From: Panulirus ornatus
Lineage: Eukaryota; Arthropoda; Malacostraca; Decapoda; Palinuridae
NCBI RefSeq assembly: GCF_036320965.1
Contig: NC_092287.1
Coordinates: 1,902,325-1,966,324, forward strand
Direction: 5' to 3'
Length of the DNA stretch: 64,000 nt
Shown here: positions 45,311 through 52,739 of the stretch, piece after piece
Position numbering within the stretch: position 1 is the first letter of the stretch
How the letters are laid out: every line of letters begins with the position of its first letter
Notes under the pieces: model-generated
Seen by the model: only the letters and a program-made list of their open reading frames with translations
What the model was told of the DNA's origin: nothing
Database searches by the model: none
Translations under genes and position numbers: made by a program

Positions 45311-46596
45311 GACACCCATACATTCACATATACACACATTACATATCAACATATACGTACGTATATATACACACACACATAGACATATACATTTATACAC
45401 ATGCACATTTTCATGCTTGCTTTCATCTCCCCCCTTCACTTGCACACACCCACAAAAGAAACAGCATCGCTGCCCCCTGCTTCAGTGAGGTGTCACCAGG
45501 AAAACAGACAAAAAAGGCTACATTCATTCACACTCGGTCTCTAGCTGTTATGTGTAATACACCGAAACCACAGACCTTTCTATGGTTTACCCCAGATGTT
45601 TCACATGCCCTGGTTCAGTCCATTGACAACACATTTACCCTGGTATACCACATTATCCCAATTCACTCCGTTCCTTACAGTTTTTTCTAATGTACACAGT
45701 AATGAAAAAGGAAGCTTATTTGTTCCCAATATTGCTTACTTCTTTAGATTTTACAAATAAATGTAAAAGATTAACGATGTTTTCTCTGTATATTGTAATA
45801 GTTCATAGGTCACCATCCCCTCTTGATTACTCCCATATGTGGTCATCATTCTCCTCCTTACATCATTAATATATTGCAAAAATATATATTTCACTCATTT
45901 GCTTTGATTAGCATGCATATCCATTTATGCTAATTATCTTCAATTTCCAGTTTGCTGTATTTGAACCAGGAACACGCAACACTGGGTTTTCAGTGGCAGG
46001 TCGCAACATAGCAAATCCAGTAGCGATGTTGAATGCTGCATGCGATATGCTGGAGCACCTGGGACTTAGTACCCATGGCAGTCTAATTCGGGATGCCATT
46101 GATAAAACCCTCAATGTGGACTTGATTCACACTTCTGGTAAGTAACCGATGAATAACTTATTTTATTTGTAGACTTCTTTTCTTTTATTTGAATCTCGTT
46201 GAGTTTTGCATTATTCCTCATGACTTGTGGATATGACTCTCTCCTTAGTGTTAATGATTGAAAGCCATCAATGTTGTTCAAAATATTTGGGAAGAAATGT
46301 CTTATATTGAAATGTCTTACAGCATTGTTAACAAGATGAAAAGAAGTTGCAATTTTTGGAAATATTTTATTGTAAAAGGTAAGACTCATGTTTTACTCGA
46401 TCTCATTCCTCTGCAGATGCTTCCTTTGTAGCATGCTGCTGTTGGCATTGATAACAAGGTTTGTATTTTTATAATAATTGGCTCTCAAGACTTCCCTGTT
46501 TCCTACACAGATTTAGGTGGCCAGTCAACTAGCTTGGATGTCGTTCAGAATATCATTCATGAGATCCAAGCCAGCACCAAGGGCAACAACTGGTAA
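27150..46596 (+). CDS. IDH3G: isocitrate dehydrogenase [NAD] gamma subunit, mitochondrial, complete spliced gene
   Basis: Nine exons (27150-27227, 29667-29702, 30263-30369, 30545-30657, 32504-32694, 39627-39760, 42599-42830, 45951-46137, 46511-46596) join in phase to 387 residues, close to the usual ~390 of IDH3G. Residues 1-38 are basic and hydroxylated with few acids, as in a mitochondrial transit peptide. The core then starts with PGDGIGPE. Residues 162-170 are RENTEGEYS, and the isocitrate/isopropylmalate dehydrogenase signature [20 protein letters not shown] is at 269-288. The gamma assignment rests on 'LHCKSYPAV', 'EPGTRNTG' and 'VDNTCMQL', closer to gamma than to beta paralogues from memory. 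In the IDH3 heteromer, alpha carries catalysis and gamma the allosteric role (citrate/ADP) in the TCA cycle of the matrix. Exons 8 and 9 are duplicated downstream. Confidence 0.9.
27228..29666 (+). other. IDH3G: IDH3G intron 1
   Basis: About 2.4 kb, AT-rich, nearly free of the window's repeat families. It contains a short duplication 'attattagtgtattttgacc' type (27888-27930) and a ~32-bp tandem duplication at 29069-29136. No other exon seen. Confidence 0.6.
29069..29136 (+). repeat. ~32-bp tandem duplication
   Basis: 'ttattgagattgataacaaa' followed by 'aggttataac' occurs twice in immediate succession with one extra T in the second copy. Confidence 0.9.
29667..29702 (+). CDS. IDH3G: IDH3G exon 2 (12 codons)
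   Basis: [12 protein letters not shown] between acceptor 'atttcag' and donor gtaagt; phase 0 to 0. It completes the basic presequence. The RRTF(T/S)A pattern is plausible for a processing-peptidase site. Confidence 0.8.
30045..30180 (+). repeat. coding-like dispersed repeat, copy 1
   Basis: The plus frame at 30053-30180 reads [20 protein letters not shown] ... [14 protein letters not shown]. An inverted relative lies at about 36590-36725 ([16 protein letters not shown] ... [12 protein letters not shown]). The protein-level match suggests a fragment of an unrecognised mobile-element ORF in IDH3G introns 2 and 5. Confidence 0.55.
30263..30369 (+). CDS. IDH3G: IDH3G exon 3
   Basis: Follows acceptor 'ttgaaacag'; 107 nt, phase 0 to 2. 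It encodes [20 protein letters not shown] then [15 protein letters not shown]. The LPGDGIGPE motif is the N-terminal mark of the NAD-IDH fold. Confidence 0.93.
30545..30657 (+). CDS. IDH3G: IDH3G exon 4
   Basis: Follows 'tttcag'; 113 nt, phase 2 to 1; donor gttagt. It encodes (R)[20 protein letters not shown] then [14 protein letters not shown], matching the 'VPVDFEE ... NRVALKG' segment of IDH3G. Confidence 0.93.
30658..32079 (+). other. IDH3G: IDH3G intron 4
   Basis: 1.4 kb before the repeat at 32080. A T-rich run lies at 31350-31375. Open frames at 31147-31389 (+) and 31682-31449 (-) lack recognisable motifs. Nothing else supported. Confidence 0.4.
32080..32455 (-). mobile_element. divergent family L 3' end
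   Basis: The terminus 'ttctcgcattagtgaggtag' is followed by short tail and RT C-terminal text ('ctgatcacttaaagtctatt', 'tcattcgttctctgcatgtg'). It lacks the TATGTATATG block and the G-rich block, so it may be a distinct subfamily or internally deleted. It ends 48 bp before IDH3G exon 5. Confidence 0.7.
32504..32694 (+). CDS. IDH3G: IDH3G exon 5
   Basis: Follows acceptor 'caaccag'; 191 nt, phase 1 to 0; donor gtaagg. It encodes [11 protein letters not shown], then [20 protein letters not shown] and [27 protein letters not shown] is the conserved substrate-binding stretch of the family. Confidence 0.95.
32695..33083 (+). other. IDH3G: IDH3G intron 5, left part
   Basis: Plain intron. The last ~35 bp ('ccaaatcataaatccacttc') are the first member of a local duplication whose second member is at 36252-36320. 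Confidence 0.6.
33084..34272 (-). mobile_element. family L insertion with 11-bp target-site duplication
   Basis: Minus-strand, 5'-truncated copy. 33084-33540 is the tail and 33540-34272 the RT C-terminal half, broken by stops; a frame at 33805-33539 reads [20 protein letters not shown]. 'tcatgtttgtt' occurs at 33073-33083 and 34273-34283, an authentic-looking target-site duplication. The 5' truncation point is just after the RT FADD region. Confidence 0.88.
34319..36170 (+). mobile_element. family L insertion, longest RT-bearing copy here, with target-site duplication
   Basis: A 5'-truncated copy of about 1.85 kb. 34413-35969 is one reading frame (RT plus C-terminal domain) broken only by TGA at 34800-34802, where other copies have GGA (Gly). 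It shows [56 protein letters not shown] and [10 protein letters not shown], the RT catalytic Asp motifs. The tail is shortened (36000-36160) and ends 'agtataataaaaaaaaa'. 'atacctgtattgct' flanks it at 34305-34318 and 36171-36184. The endonuclease domain is absent. Confidence 0.9.
36252..36320 (+). repeat. second member of local intronic duplication
   Basis: 'ccaaatcataaatccacctc' followed by 'ttaccaggacatattcttag' matches the sequence at 33050-33083 continued at 34280-34310 once the L insertion is removed. The duplication therefore predates both insertions or is independent of them. Confidence 0.75.
36342..36600 (-). mobile_element. family L/S tail and 3' UTR fragment
   Basis: 'gccatatctcactttagcaa', 'gaacagatgaagaaatggcc', then 'ccctctacctgtcatgtgta' and 'cctttctgtggtttgcccca' follow the order of the L 3' region in minus orientation. 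It resembles the shortened subfamily at 32080-32455. It abuts the coding-like repeat at 36590. Confidence 0.65.
36590..36725 (-). repeat. coding-like dispersed repeat, copy 2 (inverted)
   Basis: The minus frame reads [20 protein letters not shown] ... [15 protein letters not shown], parallel to the copy at 30045-30180. The element is unrecognised. Confidence 0.55.
36820..37400 (+). mobile_element. decayed CR1/Jockey-like RT fragment
   Basis: Plus-strand text reads in order [34 protein letters not shown], then [20 protein letters not shown] and VDKLHNWLP. These correspond to the HGFRxGRS, DFSKAFDxVPH, SGVPQGSVLGP, FADD and LxxWxxxW regions of CR1/Jockey RTs. There are stops at several points, and it is clearly a different family from L. 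Confidence 0.8.
37401..38289 (+). other. IDH3G: IDH3G intron 5, central part
   Basis: AT-rich. No repeat or exon recognised; short repeated phrases such as 'tgatcatctcatttttgttt' (38114, 38240) suggest local duplication. Confidence 0.4.
38290..38810 (-). mobile_element. Tigger-like (TcMar) transposase fragment, broken
   Basis: Minus strand from an ATG at 38810 reads [15 protein letters not shown] then [18 protein letters not shown], followed after a frameshift by [20 protein letters not shown] and [15 protein letters not shown]. Further on it reads [16 protein letters not shown]. This order (psq-like helix-turn-helix, CENP-B N-terminal type domain, GEAASAD) is that of Tigger/pogo transposases. 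The DDE catalytic domain is missing, and several frameshifts and stops exist. Confidence 0.85.
38811..39089 (-). other. probable 5' flank of the Tigger remnant
   Basis: Lies just upstream of the transposase start. It contains 'gtttaatagaaaaatggttt' and could include the element's untranslated leader. No terminal inverted repeat identified. Confidence 0.3.
39090..39330 (-). mobile_element. possible divergent RT C-terminal fragment
   Basis: The minus strand around 39180-39155 gives YGHVERMQ, reminiscent of WFGHMERM in family L, and the surrounding text has the same order of features. Weak, by-eye similarity. Confidence 0.35.
39533..39558. repeat. (AC)n microsatellite
   Basis: About eleven CA units before 'attgttttgatgtggaacac', 70 bp upstream of IDH3G exon 6. 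Confidence 0.9.
39627..39760 (+). CDS. IDH3G: IDH3G exon 6
   Basis: Follows 'tttgcag'; 134 nt, phase 0 to 2. It encodes [20 protein letters not shown], then [29 protein letters not shown] is conserved in all IDH3 subunits. Confidence 0.95.
40322..41020 (-). mobile_element. family L 3' end
   Basis: Minus-strand copy: tail at 40322-40850, then RT C-terminal codons to about 41020, where it is truncated inside the '[11 protein letters not shown]' region. Moderately diverged; no intact frame. Confidence 0.85.
41021..42598 (+). other. IDH3G: IDH3G intron 6, right part
   Basis: 1.6 kb of AT-rich intron. A short direct repeat 'ctcaaatacattatac' (41173, 41232) followed by similar 'actttatt...ggaggtgg' text indicates a small duplication. 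Nothing else recognised. Confidence 0.45.
42599..42830 (+). CDS. IDH3G: IDH3G exon 7
   Basis: Follows 'cttcccag'; 232 nt, phase 2 to 0; donor gtgagt. It encodes [59 protein letters not shown] and [13 protein letters not shown]. It contains the PROSITE-type isocitrate/isopropylmalate dehydrogenase signature. Confidence 0.96.
42880..43115 (-). mobile_element. family L tail fragment
   Basis: Begins 'gtcactgtctcccgcgttag' and runs through the CATATACATA-rich block, stopping at 'tttattcattcccat', where a family S sequence starts in the opposite orientation. Confidence 0.8.
43115..43365 (+). mobile_element. family S (SINE-like), body and tail
   Basis: 'gaatacttcccacgtattcc', 'tgcatgtcgtagaaggcgac', 'ttttccaaaagaaggaacag', and the tail 'ctacctcgctaacgtgggaa' followed by an A-rich end. 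5'-truncated like the 22-kb copy. Confidence 0.8.
43590..43856 (-). mobile_element. two short family L tail fragments in tandem
   Basis: 43605-43690 ('gatcactgtttctcacatca' start) and 43695-43856 ('gtcgctgtctctcgcgttag' start) are consecutive minus-strand tail pieces. They lead into a third, complete tail belonging to the next L copy. Confidence 0.75.
43857..45267 (-). mobile_element. family L copy A1 (flanks duplication)
   Basis: Minus-strand copy with a short tail (43857-43985) and an uninterrupted RT frame from about 45267 to 44041. It includes [56 protein letters not shown] and [11 protein letters not shown]. The 5' end breaks into a (TA)n tract. This copy and A2 (49499) are nearly identical. 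The longest frame runs into the microsatellite, so its first ~20 codons are not element sequence. Confidence 0.9.
45268..45700 (-). mobile_element. (TA)n tract and family L tail with RT remnant
   Basis: 45279-45306 is (TA)n. 45307-45690 is a minus-strand L 3' region without the terminus ('ctcggtctctagctgttatg', 'accccagatgtttcacatgc', 'ccaattcactccgttcctta'). Duplicated at 50913-51345. Confidence 0.75.
45951..46137 (+). CDS. IDH3G: IDH3G exon 8 (copy 1)
   Basis: Follows 'aatttccag'; 187 nt, phase 0 to 1; donor gtaagt. It encodes [38 protein letters not shown] and [18 protein letters not shown]. RNIANPxAM is conserved throughout IDH3. An identical copy lies at 51596-51782. Confidence 0.95.
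46511..46596 (+). CDS. IDH3G: IDH3G exon 9 (copy 1, terminal)
   Basis: Follows 'ctacacag'; phase 1 entry. It encodes [20 protein letters not shown] then ASTKGNNW and TAA at 46594-46596. D(L/I)GG is the conserved C-terminal IDH3 motif. No AATAAA was seen before the L insertion at 47090. Confidence 0.93.
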
Positions 46597-47094
46597 CTTT
46601 CTTTTCCTCCAGCTTCTTCTGTTGCTTAATTCAATTTGTAAGTGTTTAATGTAGCTTCTTCCTTTGCCTTTTCACGCCATCTTGTTAATCTTATCACAAA
46701 TAGTTAACCCTTAGGTGATTGGATTGGGTATAAAACTAAATTTTTTAACAAAAAGAGTGCATGCAGGTTTACAAATTTAGATTAGCCACTAGCGTGGTTG
46801 TTTTACATTGAGTAGTGATGCTACAACAATGGTTATTCACTTTTACTACTGCTGAAGAAATTACCAGTACTTACAAAGGCACTGCTTACTGTGCAAAGAC
46901 ACCATTAATCCCTAAAAAGTCATGTCCATCACACTGATTGTATAAGTGTTGTCAAGAAGTTCCTGCAGTCACTGCGATCACAGTATTATCATTATCGCCT
47001 TAAAACTAATCAGTATCTTTCAGAAACTCTTATCATTTTCACAAAGGCAAGTCCTATAGAGGTAATACCATTGCTACAAAACCACTGCCATCAC
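46597..47094 (+). other. IDH3G 3' flank
   Basis: Probable 3' UTR or, if transcription continues, intron. It is rich in CAC/ATC trinucleotide-like text ('ccactgccatcacagcag'). No polyadenylation hexamer recognised. Duplicated at 52242-52739. Confidence 0.5.
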
Positions 47095-49110
47095 AGCAGA
47101 ATTGCTGCAAGAGGTAAAAAAGAGGGCAACTGAGAGTTGGAGTGAGAGAGTATCATTAAATTTTAGGGAGAATAAAAAGATGTTCTGGGAGGAGGTAAAT
47201 AAAGTGCGTAAGACAAGGGAGCAAATGGGAACTTTAGTGAAGGGCGCAAATGGGGAGGTGATAACAAGTAGTGGTGATGTGAGAAGGAGATGGAGTGAGT
47301 ATTTTGAAGGTTTGTTGAATGTGTTTGATGATAGAGTGGCAGATATAGGGTGTTTTGGTCGAGGTGGTGTGCAAAGTGAGAGGGTTAGGGAAAATGATTT
47401 CGTAAACAGAGAAGAGGTAGTGAAAGCTTTGCGGAAGATGAAAGCTGGCAAGGCAGCAGGTTTGAATGGTATTGCAGTGGAATTTATTAAAAAAGGGGGT
47501 GACTGTATTATTGACTGGTTGGTAAGGTTATTTAATGTATGTATGACTCATGGTGAGGTGCCTGAGGATTGGCGGAATGCGTGCATAGTGCCATTGTACA
47601 AAGGCAAAGGGGATAAGAGTGAGTGCTCAAATTACAGAGGTATAAGTTTGTTGAGTATTCCTGGTAAATTATATGGGAGGGTATTGATTGAGAGGATGAA
47701 GGCATGTACAAAGCATCAGATTGGGGAAGAGCAGTGTAGTTTCAGAAGTGGTAGAGGATGTGTGGATCAGGTGTTTGCTTTGAAGAATGTATGTGAGAAA
47801 TACTTAGAAAAGCAAATGGATTTGTATGTAGCATTTATGGATCTGGAGAAGGCATATGATAGAATTGATAGAGATGCTCTGTGGAAGGTATTAAGAATAT
47901 ATGGTGTAGGAGGCAAGTTGTTAGAAGCAGTGAAAAGTTTTAATCGAGGATGTAAGGCATGTGTACGTGTAGGAAGAGAGGAAAGTGATTGGTTCTCAGT
48001 GAATGTAGGTTTGCGGCAGGGGTGTGTGATGTCTCCATGGTTGTTTAATTTGTTTATGGATGGGGTTGTTAGGGAGGTGAATGCAAGAGTTTTGGAAAGA
48101 GGGGCAAGTATGAAGTCTGTTGGGGATGAGAGAGCTTGGGAAGTGAGTCAGTTGTTGTTCGCTGATGATACAGCGCTGGTGGCTGATTCATTTGAGAAAC
48201 TGCAGAAGCTGGTGACTGAGTTTGGTAAAGTGTGTGAAAGAAGAAAGTTAAGAGTAAATGTGAATAAGAGCAAGGTTATTAGGTACAGTAGGGTTGAGGG
48301 TCAAGTCAATTGGGAGGTAAGTTTGAATAGAGAAAAACTGGAGGAAGTAAAGTGTTTTAGATATCTGGGAGTGGATCTGGCAGCGGATGGAACCATGGAA
48401 GCGGAAGTGGATCATAGGGTGGGGGAGGGGGCGAAAATTCTGGGAGCCTTGAAGAATGTGTGGAAGTCGAGAACATTATCTCGGAAAGCAAAAATGGCTA
48501 TGTTTGAAGGAATAGTGGTTCCAGCAATGTTGTATGGTTGCGAGGCATGGGCTATGGATAGAGTTGTGCGCAGGAGGATGGATGTGCTGGAAATGAGATG
48601 TTTGAGGACAATGTGTGGTGTGAGGTGGTTTGATCGAGTAAGTAACGTAAGGGTAAGAGAGATGTGTGGAAATAAAAAGAGCGTGGTTGAGAGAGCAGAA
48701 GAGGGTGTTTTGAAATGGTTTGGGCACATGGAGAGAATGAGTGAGGAAAGATTGACCAAGAGGATATATGTGTCGGAGGTGGAGGGAACGAGGAGAAGTG
48801 GGAGACCAAATTAGAGGTGGAAAGATGGAGTGAAAAAGATTTTGTGTGATCGGGGCCTGAACATGCAGGAGGGTGAAAGGAGGGCAAGGAATAGAGTGAA
48901 TTGGATCGATGTGGTATACCGGGGTTGACGTGCTGTCAGTGGATTGAATCAGGGCATGTGAAGCGTCTGGGGTAAACCATGGAAAGCTGTGTAGGTATGT
49001 ATATTTGCGTGTGTGGACGTATGTATATACATGTGTATGGGGGTGGGTTGGGCCATTTCTTTCGTCTGTTTCCTTGCGCTACCTCGCAAACGCGGGAGAC
49101 AGTGACAAAG
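47095..49110 (+). mobile_element. family L copy with long RT frame
   Basis: 47102-48814 is open for 570 codons, the longest RT frame in the window. N-terminal residues NKKMFWEEVNKVRKTREQMG form the linker region. RT motifs follow: [56 protein letters not shown] and [11 protein letters not shown] (FADD at 48158-48169). The frame ends at TAG 48812-48814, where other copies have TGG, about 35 codons early. The tail (48960-49110) is short. The endonuclease domain is missing (5' truncation), so it cannot be autonomous. Confidence 0.92.
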
Positions 49111-49498
49111 CAAAAAAAAGAAAAAAAAAAATTATTATCACCACTCTCAGAAAATTTCTACCATCACTATAGATTTATTACTCTTAGTAAAGTTACAGCT
49201 ATCATTGTCAAAGTTACCAGTGTCTCCATGGTATTACTGCTATCACAATAAATTTAACCACTACTGTCACAACAAAACAAATGTCAGCACTATGAGTGTT
49301 ACCCATATTCCTATTATTGTGCTATTCCAATGAGCATAAGAGACAGTTTTTATTTGCATCAAGTGCATTGGAAATTGCTCTCACTGATATGTTTTATGTT
49401 AGCTGAGATGGCACGGACAGGTGAGGCCCTAATCAAGGCCATCCCGTTAATACTATAATATATTTTATTTATTTTTTTTTTTTTTATTTTTTTTTTTT
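49111..49498 (+). other. unique sequence between L copies
   Basis: An A-rich run, then 'attattatcaccactctcag' and unremarkable sequence, then a poly-T tract. Repeated at 54756-55143. It marks the right end of each duplication unit. Confidence 0.7.
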
Positions 49499-50912
49499 TA
49501 TACTTTGTCGCTGTCCCCCCGCGTTGCGAGGTAGCGCAAGGAAACAGACGAAAGAAATGGCCCAACCCCCCCCCCATACACATGTACATACACACATCCA
49601 CACACGCAAATATACATACCTACACAGCTTTCCATGGTTTACCCCAGACGCTTCACATGCCTTGATTCAATCCACTGACAGCACGTCAACCCCGGTATAC
49701 CACATCGCTCCAATTCACTCTATTCCTTGCCCTCCTTTCACCCTCCTGCATGTTCAGGCCCCGATCACACAAAATCTTTTTCACTCCATCTTTCCACCTC
49801 CAATTTGGTCTCCCTCTTCTCCTTGCTCCCTCCACCTACTACACATATATCCTCTTGGTCAATCTTTCCTCACTCATCCTCTCCATGTGCCCAAACCACT
49901 TCAAAACACCCTCTTCTGCTCTCTCAACCACGCTCTTTTTATTTCCACACATCTCTCTTACCCTTACGTTACTCACTCGATCAAACCACCTCACACCACA
50001 CATTGTCCTCAAACATCTCATTTCCAGCACATCCATCCTCCTGCGCACAACTCTATCCATAGCCCACGCCTCGCAACCATACAACATTGTTGGAACCACT
50101 ATTCCTTCAAACATACCCATTTTTGCTTTCCGAGATAATGTTCTCGACTTCCACACATTCTTCAAGGCCCCCAGAATTTTCGCCCCCTCCCCCACCCTAT
50201 GATCCACTTCCGCTTCCATGGTTCCATCCGCTGCCAGATCCACTCCCAGATATCTAAAACACTTCACTTCCTCCAGTTTTTCTCCATTCAAACTCACCTC
50301 CCAATTGACTTGACCCTCAACCCTACTGTACCTAATAACCTTGCTCTTATTCACATTTACTCTTAACTTTCTTCTTCCACACACTTTACCAAACTCAGTC
50401 ACCAGCTTCTGCAGTTTCTCACATGAATCAGCCACCAGCGCTGTATCATCAGCGAACAACAACTGACTCACTTCCCAAGCTCTCTCATCCCCAACAGACT
50501 TCATACTTGCCCCTCTTTCCAAAACTCTTGCATTTACCTCCCTAACAACCCCATCCATAAACAAATTAAACAACCATGGAGACATCACACACCCCTGCCG
50601 CAAACCTACATTCACTGAGAACCAATCACTTTCCTCTCTTCCTACACATACACATGCCTTACATCCTCGATAAAAACTTTTCACTGCTTCTAACAACTTT
50701 CCTTCCACACCATATATTCTTAATACCTTCCACAGAGCATCTCTATCAACTCTATCATATGCCTTCTCCAGATCCATAAATGCTACATACAAATCCATTT
50801 GCTTTTCTAAGTATTTCTCACATACATTCTTCAAAGCAAACACCTGATCCACACATCCTCTACCACTTCTGAAACCACACTGCTCTTCCCCAATCTGATG
50901 CTCTGTACATGC
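49499..50912 (-). mobile_element. family L copy A2 (mosaic, at duplication junction)
   Basis: Same structure as A1. The head (49575-49600, 'gtacatacacacatcc') matches copy A3, while from 49694 onward it follows A1 ('ccccggtatacc', 'ctccttgctccc'). A private change at 49836-49841 makes two TAG codons in the minus frame, ending the RT frame after KRIYV. Confidence 0.9.
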
Positions 50913-50917
50913 CTCTG

Positions 50918-50955
<38 letters not shown>

Positions 50956-51595
50956 GACACCCATACATTCACATATACACACATTACATATCAACATATA
51001 CGTACGTATATATACACACACACATAGACATATACATTTATACACATGCACATTTTCATGCTTGCTTTCATCTCCCCCCTTCACTTGCACACACCCACAA
51101 AAGAAACAGCATCGCTGCCCCCTGCTTCAGTGAGGTGTCACCAGGAAAACAGACAAAAAAGGCTACATTCATTCACACTCGGTCTCTAGCTGTTATGTGT
51201 AATACACCGAAACCACAGACCTTTCTATGGTTTACCCCAGATGTTTCACATGCCCTGGTTCAGTCCATTGACAACACATTTACCCTGGTATACCACATTA
51301 TCCCAATTCACTCCGTTCCTTACAGTTTTTTCTAATGTACACAGTAATGAAAAAGGAAGCTTATTTGTTCCCAATATTGCTTACTTCTTTAGATTTTACA
51401 AATAAATGTAAAAGATTAACGATGTTTTCTCTGTATATTGTAATAGTTCATAGGTCACCATCCCCTCTTGATTACTCCCATATGTGGTCATCATTCTCCT
51501 CCTTACATCATTAATATATTGCAAAAATATATATTTCACTCATTTGCTTTGATTAGCATGCATATCCATTTATGCTAATTATCTTCAATTTCCAG

Positions 51596-51782
51596 TTTGC
51601 TGTATTTGAACCAGGAACACGCAACACTGGGTTTTCAGTGGCAGGTCGCAACATAGCAAATCCAGTAGCGATGTTGAATGCTGCATGCGATATGCTGGAG
51701 CACCTGGGACTTAGTACCCATGGCAGTCTAATTCGGGATGCCATTGATAAAACCCTCAATGTGGACTTGATTCACACTTCTG
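51596..51782 (+). CDS. IDH3G: IDH3G exon 8 (copy 2, duplicated)
   Basis: Same sequence and splice sites as 45951-46137 as far as I can see. Splicing exon 7 to this copy would give the same protein; splicing copy 1 to copy 2 would break frame (phase 1 into phase 0). Confidence 0.85.
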
Positions 51783-52155
51783 GTAAGTAACCGATGAATA
51801 ACTTATTTTATTTGTAGACTTCTTTTCTTTTATTTGAATCTCGTTGAGTTTTGCATTATTCCTCATGACTTGTGGATATGACTCTCTCCTTAGTGTTAAT
51901 GATTGAAAGCCATCAATGTTGTTCAAAATATTTGGGAAGAAATGTCTTATATTGAAATGTCTTACAGCATTGTTAACAAGATGAAAAGAAGTTGCAATTT
52001 TTGGAAATATTTTATTGTAAAAGGTAAGACTCATGTTTTACTCGATCTCATTCCTCTGCAGATGCTTCCTTTGTAGCATGCTGCTGTTGGCATTGATAAC
52101 AAGGTTTGTATTTTTATAATAATTGGCTCTCAAGACTTCCCTGTTTCCTACACAG

Positions 52156-52241
52156 ATTTAGGTGGCCAGTCAACTAGCTTGGATGTCGTTCAGAATATCA
52201 TTCATGAGATCCAAGCCAGCACCAAGGGCAACAACTGGTAA
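52156..52241 (+). CDS. IDH3G: IDH3G exon 9 (copy 2, duplicated)
   Basis: Same as 46511-46596, including the stop. Downstream of a complete gene end, so possibly unused unless transcripts read through. Confidence 0.82.
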
Positions 52242-52739
52242 CTTTCTTTTCCTCCAGCTTCTTCTGTTGCTTAATTCAATTTGTAAGTGTTTAATGTAGC
52301 TTCTTCCTTTGCCTTTTCACGCCATCTTGTTAATCTTATCACAAATAGTTAACCCTTAGGTGATTGGATTGGGTATAAAACTAAATTTTTTAACAAAAAG
52401 AGTGCATGCAGGTTTACAAATTTAGATTAGCCACTAGCGTGGTTGTTTTACATTGAGTAGTGATGCTACAACAATGGTTATTCACTTTTACTACTGCTGA
52501 AGAAATTACCAGTACTTACAAAGGCACTGCTTACTGTGCAAAGACACCATTAATCCCTAAAAAGTCATGTCCATCACACTGATTGTATAAGTGTTGTCAA
52601 GAAGTTCCTGCAGTCACTGCGATCACAGTATTATCATTATCGCCTTAAAACTAATCAGTATCTTTCAGAAACTCTTATCATTTTCACAAAGGCAAGTCCT
52701 ATAGAGGTAATACCATTGCTACAAAACCACTGCCATCAC

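Larger units (their letters stand above)
43857..49498. repeat. segmental tandem duplication, unit 1
   Basis: Matches unit 2 (49499-55143) at a constant offset of 5645 bp. By eye I found only about five base differences. Each unit holds an L copy (minus), an L tail (minus), IDH3G exons 8 and 9, and an L copy (plus). Confidence 0.9.
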
